Below, one piece after another: positions 8,553 through 13,199 of a stretch of 13,199 bases of DNA. Each line of letters starts with the position of its first letter. The stretch's first letter is position 1. The position numbers and the translations under genes were made by a program. The stretch covers positions 1 through 13,199 of the forward strand of contig CAUVEB010000011.1 in NCBI GenBank assembly GCA_963550915.1. The letters are read 5' to 3'. This DNA is from Caviibacter sp963550915. GTDB lineage: Bacteria > Fusobacteriota > Fusobacteriia > Fusobacteriales > Leptotrichiaceae. A model generated the notes under the pieces. That model ran no database searches and was not told the origin of the DNA. It saw only the letters and a program-made list of their open reading frames with translations.

Positions 8553-10574
8553 ATGTTAAAAATAATATTACTTGCATTTATATTTTTTATATTCCTTATG
8601 ATAATATCAAAAAAAATTACAATATTAACAGGATATTTACTTACTGTATTAGCATTATTTTCATCTTTCTTTTTTTTGGTAATATATCTACAAGGATATA
8701 ACGGAATGACAGCAAGGCAAAAATTAGACAACTCAAGATATGGTATAGAAAATATAAAGGCTAAAAGAGGAGAAATTATAACAAGTGATAATCATAAATT
8801 AGCATTTGATATTGATAAATATAGAATAATAATTGATCCAACTAATATACCAGAAGATAGAGTTGAAAAAGTTATACAAATATTAAGTAGTACACTAGAA
8901 TATAGCGAGAAAGACTTAAGAGAAGAGATATACAAGAAAAGAGCAGATAATAAGAAATATTTAGATTTAAAAATAGAAATAACTTATGATAAAGAAAAAG
9001 AATTAAAAGAAAATTTAAAAAAATTAAAGATAATAAACAGTTGGATATTTTTTGAACAATTTTCTAAAAGATATGTAAGTTCTGATAACGCTTTTGAAAG
9101 TATAATAGGCTTTTTAAATAAGGAAAATGAACCTGTATATGGTATTGAAAAAAGTTATGATGAATATTTAAAAGGTAAAGATGGAAAAGCTAAAATTTAT
9201 AGATCAGCTATTGCAGCCTTAAAAAAATATACTTTACCTTCACTTATTGACTATGAGATAATAGAAACTCCTATGTCTGGAAATAATGTTCATTTAACTA
9301 TTGATAGTGTAATGCAATTTGAACTAAATACAGTTTTAAAAAATACTTTTGAAAAATTTGATGCAGAATCTGTAATGGGTGTAATTATTGAAACACAAAC
9401 AGGAAAAGTAATTGCAATGGATTCATATCCAAAAGCAAAAGAGAAATCAGAAATAAAAAATAGAGTTATAACAGATTTATTTGAACCTGGTTCTATATTT
9501 AAACCTATAACTGTATCATCAGCAATTGAAGAAAAACATATTACTAAAAATACAATAATAAGTTCTGAAGGAAGTATTAAGGTAAAAAATAGAATAATAC
9601 ATGATCATGATAAAACTACAGTAGGAAGTTTACCTGTTTCAAAAATTATTGCACATTCAGGTAACGTTGCTATGGTTAAAATAGGTCAAATGATGTCAAC
9701 AGATGTATTTTATGAATACTTAAAAGCTTATGGTTTAGGTAAAAAAACTAATGTTGATACTGTATATGAAACTGCCGGTAGATTATTTGAACTAAAAGAT
9801 TTTAGTGAAGTTAGAAAATCAAATGTTTCTTTTGGACAAGGTATTTCAATGAATCAGCTTCAAATGATAATGGCATTAAATACTACAATAAACGGTGGTA
9901 AATTATTAAAACCTTATATGGTATCACATATTACTGATAGTGAGAATAATATTGTATTTGAAAACAAAGCAGTAGTTGAAAAAAATGTGATAAGTGAAAA
10001 AACATCAGAACAGATAAGAGATATGTTAGAAGAAGTTGTAACTCAAGGAACAGGAAGACAAGTTACAATTGATGGGTATAGAATTGGTGGTAAGACAGGT
10101 ACAGCACAAAAAGCAGGTCCAAGAGGATATGAACGTGGAAAATATTTTTCATCATTTTTTGCATTTATACCTGCAGATAAACCACAATATTCAATACTTA
10201 TAACAGTTAATGAACCAAAAGGTGCATATTATGGAGCATCAGTTGCATTGCCATCTGTAAAAATAGTTCTTGAAAGACTTATAAAATACAAAGGAATGAT
10301 GCCTACAGTAGATATACAAAAACCTGATATGCCAATACAAAATGAATTATCAAATAAAAAAGTTCCAAAAGACTTACAATATGTTAAAAAGCAATTTGAA
10401 ATAGGATATATGCCAGATTTAACTGGGCTTAGTATAAAATCACTTTTAAGTATATATCCGTATTCTGAATATCCAAACCTAAAAATTACAGGTACAGGTA
10501 TAATAAAATCGCAAAATGTAGCAGTAGGAGCTAAAATTAATAAAGATGTTAAAATAGTATTAGAATGTAAATAA
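8553..10574 (+). CDS. ftsI: Penicillin-binding protein, FtsI/PBP2 type, with PASTA domain
   Basis: Septal peptidoglycan transpeptidase (class B PBP). Two hydrophobic stretches lie at 2-18 and 24-46, then the start of the PBP dimerisation region with KAKRGEIIT at 69-77. The transpeptidase motifs are complete: SIFK at 314-317 (nucleophile S314), SGN at 369-371 and KTGT at 514-517. The last ~55 residues (YMPDLTGLSI...VKIVLECK) look like one PASTA domain, as in FtsI/SpoVD-type proteins of Gram-positives and some relatives. The 673 residues are normal for this type. GGAG five bases before the ATG supports this start and therefore the extra N-terminal hydrophobic segment, which most FtsI proteins lack. 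It is the last gene of the plus-strand run and is followed at once by a terminator. SpoVD-like or PBP2x-like names are alternatives within the same class. Confidence 0.9.
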   Translation: MLKIILLAFIFFIFLMIISKKITILTGYLLTVLALFSSFFFLVIYLQGYNGMTARQKLDNSRYGIENIKAKRGEIITSDNHKLAFDIDKYRIIIDPTNIPEDRVEKVIQILSSTLEYSEKDLREEIYKKRADNKKYLDLKIEITYDKEKELKENLKKLKIINSWIFFEQFSKRYVSSDNAFESIIGFLNKENEPVYGIEKSYDEYLKGKDGKAKIYRSAIAALKKYTLPSLIDYEIIETPMSGNNVHLTIDSVMQFELNTVLKNTFEKFDAESVMGVIIETQTGKVIAMDSYPKAKEKSEIKNRVITDLFEPGSIFKPITVSSAIEEKHITKNTIISSEGSIKVKNRIIHDHDKTTVGSLPVSKIIAHSGNVAMVKIGQMMSTDVFYEYLKAYGLGKKTNVDTVYETAGRLFELKDFSEVRKSNVSFGQGISMNQLQMIMALNTTINGGKLLKPYMVSHITDSENNIVFENKAVVEKNVISEKTSEQIRDMLEEVVTQGTGRQVTIDGYRIGGKTGTAQKAGPRGYERGKYFSSFFAFIPADKPQYSILITVNEPKGAYYGASVALPSVKIVLERLIKYKGMMPTVDIQKPDMPIQNELSNKKVPKDLQYVKKQFEIGYMPDLTGLSIKSLLSIYPYSEYPNLKITGTGIIKSQNVAVGAKINKDVKIVLECK

Positions 10575-10600
10575 AAAACTAGCAAATGCTAGTTTTTTTA
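10573..10600. terminator. Bidirectional intrinsic terminator between ftsI and fic
   Basis: A perfect inverted repeat with arms at 10573-10583 and 10588-10598 (core CTAGC-AAAT-GCTAG) has a T-tract on the plus strand and a matching A-tract on the other side, so it forms a T-tailed hairpin on either strand. It overlaps the ftsI stop codon and ends a few bases before the fic stop. It therefore ends the plus-strand gene run and can also stop convergent fic transcription. Confidence 0.9.
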
Positions 10601-10602
10601 TA

Positions 10603-11652
10603 TTAAAATATATCTATAAAATCAATGAAAAAGTATAAACCATTTCTTTTATTTCCATTAGAGTAAATAATATATTTTTCTTCAAGCTTTTTAATTATAG
10701 TTCTAGCTGTTGAAAAACTGATATTTAAATCTTCAGACATTTTTTTAGCAGTAAATACCGGTGATTTAAAAATAAATTCAAGATACTTATTTTTTACTAT
10801 TTCCTGTCTTTCTATATTTTTATAAAGTTCATTTACTTTATCAATTTTATCAATACTTTTACCAGCTTGATTAATAATGCAATCTAAAAAGAAATCAATA
10901 AATTCAAACCATTTATTATTTCTTACACCGTTTAAATATGAATAATACTTTAGTTTTTTACTTTCTATTTCTTCGTTGATATAAAAAATAGTATCATCGA
11001 TTAGACCACGATTATATAAATAAAGTATTATTAAAATACGACCAACTCTACCATTTCCGTCAATAAAAGGGTGTATAGTCTCAAATTGTGCGTGTATTAT
11101 AGCTATTTTTATTAAATCATCTATATCACTATCTGAATTAATATATTCTTCCAAATTACTCATATACTCATCGATATACTGAGGTTCTGGTGGTATGTAT
11201 TGAGCTGTATTTATATTATTCGAAGAACCTATCCAGTTTTGAATTTTTCTATAATTTCCAATACTTGAATTATGACCTCTACCACTTTTTAGCATTTCTT
11301 TATGCACTGCTTGAATAAGTCTAGTGCAAATAGGCAAGTCTCTAAGTAGGGTTTTACCTTTGCTTAATGCACTAATATAATTTAGAACTTCTGTTGTATC
11401 ATCATTTTTTTTGTTTGTTATCTCTGCCTCTAAAACAGTATTTAAAGTTGACTGAGTACCTTCAATTTTTGTTGAACTTATTGCTTCTTTACGATTAAAC
11501 ATAAAAAAAAGAAAATTATTGAATTTATTATATTTTAATTTTGCGTTAAATTCTGTAATAAGCTTATTAGCTTTTATAACTTTTTTATTAAGCCTTAATA
11601 GGTCATGAACATCTAAATCTAAAGGTAATTTAGCAGGTTTAAAAGCTTTCAT
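10603..11652 (-). CDS. Fic-domain protein (class II) with C-terminal winged helix
   Basis: Fic proteins usually transfer AMP from ATP to a hydroxyl of a target protein; the target is unknown here. The active-site motif HPFIDGNGRVGR is complete at 194-205 (H194 catalytic). The N-terminal inhibitory motif S60-xxx-E64-G65 (SSTKIEG) marks a class II, self-inhibited Fic with inhibitory helix and enzyme in one chain. Residues ~285-340 form a winged helix (FTAKKMSEDLNISFSTARTIIKKLEE) that could bind DNA, as in many Fic/DUF4172-like or SoFic-type proteins. ATG at 11652 is chosen because GAGGTGA lies just upstream; a GTG at 11661 would start inside that ribosome-binding site. It has its own promoter, faces the ftsI operon tail to tail, and lies beside a prophage remnant. 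No separate antitoxin gene adjoins it. Confidence 0.9.
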   Translation of the reverse strand: MKAFKPAKLPLDLDVHDLLRLNKKVIKANKLITEFNAKLKYNKFNNFLFFMFNRKEAISSTKIEGTQSTLNTVLEAEITNKKNDDTTEVLNYISALSKGKTLLRDLPICTRLIQAVHKEMLKSGRGHNSSIGNYRKIQNWIGSSNNINTAQYIPPEPQYIDEYMSNLEEYINSDSDIDDLIKIAIIHAQFETIHPFIDGNGRVGRILIILYLYNRGLIDDTIFYINEEIESKKLKYYSYLNGVRNNKWFEFIDFFLDCIINQAGKSIDKIDKVNELYKNIERQEIVKNKYLEFIFKSPVFTAKKMSEDLNISFSTARTIIKKLEEKYIIYSNGNKRNGLYFFIDFIDIF

Positions 11653-11657
11653 ATTTA

Positions 11658-11664
11658 TCACCTC
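11658..11664 (-). promoter_or_regulatory. Ribosome-binding site fixing the fic start
   Basis: On the minus strand GAGGTGA lies five bases before the ATG at 11652. The in-frame GTG at 11661 is part of this site, so the ATG is the more credible start. Confidence 0.75.
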
Positions 11665-11670
11665 AAATTA

Positions 11671-11699
11671 ATTATAAATCATATTATTAAAATTTTCAA
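11671..11699 (-). promoter_or_regulatory. Near-consensus sigma-70 promoter for fic
   Basis: On the minus strand TTGAAA (11699-11694) is followed by exactly 17 bases and then TATAAT (11676-11671). The -10 box is perfect and the -35 box differs from TTGACA by one base. Expected transcription start is near 11664, only about 12 bases before the fic ATG, so the ribosome-binding site would sit at the very 5' end of the message. The -35 box overlaps the stop codon of the truncated scaffold gene frame. Confidence 0.75.
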
Positions 11700-12118
11700 G
11701 CAAAAACTGAAATAAAGATATTTGTATAAATAAAAAGTCCAAAATCCATTTTAATAGTACCTAAATCTAATAAAGCTTTTAACGCCTTATTATTTTTAAC
11801 ACCATTGTTTGTTAAAGCTAAATCAATTGCATTATCTAATTTTAATTTTGCTAGATTAGATTCGTACTCTTCCGATTTTACTTTATTTAAGTCTTGTAGT
11901 TCTTTTATTTTTGAATTTAATTCATCATTATCTTTTGTTAATTTACCTAGGTCTTTCAATTGATTATCACGTTCAGATAATTGTGCTTTAAGTTCATTTT
12001 TTTCATCAACTACTTCTTTAAATCTTGCATAAGGAATTACTTTCCCTAATTCTCCATCAGCTAATTTTTCTGCTAAACTTTCTTCAATTCCTAATGCTTG
12101 TAATTCTTCTTTTATCAT
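11696..12118 (-). CDS. Truncated phage scaffolding protein, GP20 family
   Basis: Phage minor structural protein GP20 is a scaffold that guides procapsid assembly in many siphophages. ATG at 12118 is chosen because AAGGAG lies five bases upstream; an earlier in-frame ATG at 12133 has no such site. The opening IKEELQALGIEESLAEKLA, the PYARFKEVVDEKNELKAQL segment and the long coiled coil at ~35-95 are typical, as is DNAIDLALTNNGVKNNKAL leading to KALLDLGTIKMD near 125. After that the family normally continues with a Gly/Leu-rich stretch and an SDPYLF-like end. Here it changes to a hydrophobic tail (FGLFIYTNIFISVFA) and stops, so the 3' end was probably lost by deletion. No portal or capsid gene follows. 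It is likely nonfunctional and is a prophage relic. Confidence 0.75.
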   Translation of the reverse strand: MIKEELQALGIEESLAEKLADGELGKVIPYARFKEVVDEKNELKAQLSERDNQLKDLGKLTKDNDELNSKIKELQDLNKVKSEEYESNLAKLKLDNAIDLALTNNGVKNNKALKALLDLGTIKMDFGLFIYTNIFISVFA

Positions 12119-12163
12119 TGTTTCTCCTTTCATTTTTTAAGTTGTATGACAACTATTTGTAAA

Positions 12164-12185
12164 CAAAAAAAGCGTTCTTTAACGC
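12164..12185 (-). terminator. Intrinsic terminator upstream of the scaffold gene
   Basis: Read on the minus strand, GCGTT-AAAG-AACGC is followed by seven T residues. It would end transcripts from the MuF-toxin and small-acidic-gene pair before the GP20 gene. A short inverted repeat, GTTGT-CAT-ACAAC, lies between it and the GP20 ribosome-binding site at 12141-12153. Confidence 0.75.
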
Positions 12186-12256
12186 CTACGCTATAAAAGG
12201 CAATTATAAAATAAATTTATTTAACTAACAAAAAAAAACAACCTTTTACAGTTACT

Positions 12257-12451
12257 CTAATCTAATATCTCTATTTTTTCTATTTCGGATTGCCCTATCA
12301 TAAAAATTTCAACGTCTAGACTATTTTCTTCTTCTTCACTTTCAGCTTCAAAATACTCAAATGCCAATAAATTTTTATAATAATTTCCATTTGTTAATGT
12401 TAAATTTATATGATGTCCCTCAGCATTTATCATTTCTTCTATTGCAATCAT
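12257..12451 (-). CDS. Small acidic phage protein, candidate toxin-immunity partner
   Basis: A 64-residue protein, very acidic: about 16 Asp/Glu against 2 Lys and no Arg, with an ESEEEENS run at the centre. Alternating hydrophobic segments (HINLTLTNGNYY near the start, VEIFMIGQSEIEKIEIL at the end) suggest a small beta-barrel, possibly Sm-like; this is an inference from pattern. GAAAGG lies nine bases before the ATG, inside the 3' end of the preceding toxin-domain frame, whose TAA ends one base before this ATG, so the two were translationally coupled. Genes placed this way after polymorphic toxins are commonly immunity proteins, and an acidic partner would suit a basic nuclease. It appears intact, unlike its neighbours. 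No confident family assignment; a plain phage structural-module hypothetical is the alternative. Confidence 0.6.
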   Translation of the reverse strand: MIAIEEMINAEGHHINLTLTNGNYYKNLLAFEYFEAESEEEENSLDVEIFMIGQSEIEKIEILD

Positions 12452-12452
12452 A

Positions 12453-12926
12453 TTATTTTTCCTTTCTCGGCACTATATGTATTCCTGTTTTAGAATAATG
12501 AATTGAAAATCTTTTAGTTTCATATATTTCAGTTTTATTTTTACTAATATACATTCCTATATATTCATCAATTTCTATTATTTCTACTTTATTTCAATTT
12601 TCATCAGGCTTAAATTTCAATTCTCCGTTTCCTGCATATTTATTAACTAATTCTTGTATATCTATTGTATCAAATACATAAGAGCCACCTTGATAGTTAT
12701 TATGACCTAATATATGCTTTCCTTGTTTACCTTGATGAACAGTTAATTTAGCTTTTGTTTTTATATAATATCTTGTTTTTAAATCTATATATTTTCTACT
12801 ATCATTATACTTCGTATTAATGTATTCGTCAAATGAAAATGAAAAATTACTTACTAATAGTTTCTTGTATTTATCATATAATAGATACTTTTCTAAATTA
12901 TTAAGTGATATGCAAAGTTTATATAC
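12453..12926 (-). pseudogene. Remnant of phage MuF/minor-capsid protein with Ntox50-like toxin C-terminus
   Basis: Translating the minus strand shows a continuous frame without a usable start codon, ending in TAA at 12455-12453. Its first part (EKYLLYDKYKKLL..., FDEYINTKYNDSRKYIDLK) resembles the linker found after the MuF head-morphogenesis domain. It is followed by VHQGKQGKHILGHNNYQGG, DIQELVNKYAGNGELKF and finally RFSIHYSKTGIHIVPRK. These blocks match my memory of the Ntox50 polymorphic-toxin family (predicted RNase) that ends many phage minor-capsid proteins. The frame is interrupted by TGA at 12596-12594, where family members typically have Trp in a GNW-like position (TGG to TGA). The MuF domain proper is missing upstream. 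The TAA lies one base before the ATG of the small acidic gene. Both the missing 5' end and the internal stop mark it as dead. Confidence 0.7.
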
Positions 12927-12933
12927 AGTTTTT

Positions 12934-12953
12934 AAAGGTAGGTAACTACCTTT
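12934..12953 (+). terminator. Hairpin with T-tract at the prophage remnant edge
   Basis: A perfect stem AAAGGTAG-GTAA-CTACCTTT is followed on the plus strand by TTATTTTG, giving a weak terminator signature. No plus-strand gene is seen upstream of it, so it may be left over from a lost gene such as an integrase, or may be part of an attachment region. As a structure it is clear; its function is uncertain. Confidence 0.5.
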
Positions 12954-12967
12954 TTATTTTGTTCATT

Positions 12968-13000
12968 TTGTCACCTACTTGTCACCTATTTGTCACCTAT
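12968..13000. repeat. Three tandem 11-bp direct repeats
   Basis: TTGTCACCTAY occurs three times head to tail at 12968-12978, 12979-12989 and 12990-13000, differing only in the last base (C, T, T). The 11-base period is close to one helical turn, so bound protein subunits would lie on the same face. The array lies between the prophage remnant and the 3' end of rpsI and could be integrase arm-type sites or another regulator's sites. Apart from this array and the rpsI terminator, the stretch 12954-13109 shows no gene. Confidence 0.8.
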
Positions 13001-13045
13001 GTAAAGAATTTTTAACAAATTCAAACAAATTTAAAAAATGTAAAT

Positions 13046-13082
13046 AAATAAAAAACCCTTTAAAATAAATAATTTCAAAGGG
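13046..13082 (-). terminator. rpsI intrinsic terminator
   Basis: On the minus strand, CCCTTT (13082-13077, extended by four A:T pairs after a mismatch) pairs with AAAGGG (13061-13056) and is followed by a run of T residues. It begins about 27 bases after the rpsI stop codon. Confidence 0.85.
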
Positions 13083-13109
13083 CTTTTGTTTTTCTTTGGT
13101 ATGATTTTC

Positions 13110-13199
13110 TTATCTCTTAGAGAATTGTGGGCTTCTTCTAGCTTTCTTCTTACCATATTTCTTTCTTTCAACCATTCTTGAATCTCTTGTTAAGAATCC
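13110..13199 (-). CDS. rpsI: 30S ribosomal protein S9, C-terminal end (partial)
   Basis: The last 29 codons are present and run off the window edge. The translated end includes LTRDSRMVERKKYGKKKARR and finishes SPQFSKR, the universally conserved S9 tail in which the final Lys-Arg reaches the tRNA anticodon in the ribosomal P site. The usual motif is DPR, here DSR. The gene upstream, outside the window, is usually rplM (L13) in the same operon. A terminator follows at 13082-13046. The identification is firm despite the short piece. Confidence 0.95.
   Translation of the reverse strand, partial: GFLTRDSRMVERKKYGKKKARRSPQFSKR

Larger units (their letters stand above)
11696..12955 (-). mobile_element. 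Prophage remnant (head-morphogenesis fragment)
   Basis: Three consecutive minus-strand phage-type units (MuF/toxin tail, small acidic protein, GP20 scaffold) appear in the order normal for a head module, but the upstream end (portal, most of MuF) and downstream end (capsid and later genes) are absent. No integrase, terminase or lysis gene is visible. The left boundary is near 11744, where GP20 similarity ends; the right boundary is near 12930-12955, where the MuF frame fades into a hairpin. Boundaries are estimates. Confidence 0.7.

Noticed and set aside
11696..11744. Frameshift rather than deletion at the end of the scaffold gene
   Set aside because: The alternative frame I translated after codon 125 does not restore the expected GP20 C-terminal sequence.
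12119..12163. Possible sigma-70 promoter for the scaffold gene (TTTACA, 17 bases, TTAAAA)
   Set aside because: The -10 element matches only half of the consensus and AT-rich DNA yields such matches by chance.
12171..12203. Overlapping alternative hairpins suggesting an attenuator or riboswitch
   Set aside because: The competing stem (GCCT/AGGC) is only four pairs with a ten-base loop; no conserved aptamer or leader peptide is visible.
12594..12596. Possible UGA recoded as Trp in this organism
   Set aside because: TGG serves as Trp throughout the window and TGA is the stop of rluB; the frame with the internal TGA also lacks a start, so a pseudogene is the simpler reading.
12954..13000. CRISPR array from the tandem repeats
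   Set aside because: The repeats are 11 bp with no spacers between them, so this is not a CRISPR structure.

Overview
This window is strongly AT-rich bacterial chromosome. The genes prefer ATA for Ile, AGA for Arg and A/T-ending codons, and coding density is high. These traits, with GatCAB, a PASTA-tailed division PBP and the protein styles seen, suggest a low-GC fermenter of the Fusobacteria, most likely Leptotrichiaceae (Streptobacillus, Sneathia or Leptotrichia type). That placement is an inference from composition and memory, not from a search. TGA is a true stop here (it ends rluB), while TGG encodes Trp.

Positions 1-10574 hold one plus-strand run of nine tightly packed genes: ftsK (5' end outside the window), an mreB homologue, scpB, an RluB/RsuA-type pseudouridine synthase, a HAD phosphatase, gatC, gatA, gatB, and an ftsI-type penicillin-binding protein. 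Gaps are short (maximum 33 nt), two junctions overlap (scpB/rluB by 11 nt, rluB/HAD by ATGA), and no internal terminator is visible, so it looks like a single operon or a chain of coupled operons. The themes are chromosome segregation (ftsK, scpB), cell shape and division (mreB, ftsI) and translation (rluB, gatCAB for indirect Gln/Asn-tRNA charging). It ends in a stem-loop with a T-tract at 10573-10600.

From 10603 to the end every recognised gene is on the minus strand. A class II Fic protein with a C-terminal winged helix has a near-consensus promoter of its own (TTGAAA-17 bp-TATAAT). Upstream of it, 11696 to about 12955 is a decayed prophage fragment from a head-morphogenesis module. It contains the C-terminal end of a phage MuF/minor-capsid protein carrying an Ntox50-like polymorphic-toxin domain (5'-truncated, with an internal TGA), a small acidic gene directly downstream of it that is a candidate immunity gene, a terminator, and a GP20-type scaffold gene whose 3' end has been lost.

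Between the phage remnant and the last gene are a hairpin and three tandem 11-bp repeats, a plausible integration-site relic. The window closes with the 3' end of rpsI (ribosomal protein S9) and its terminator. The core genes are ordinary. The most notable part is the fossil toxin with its small partner, together with the adjoining repeats and the Fic gene beside the remnant.
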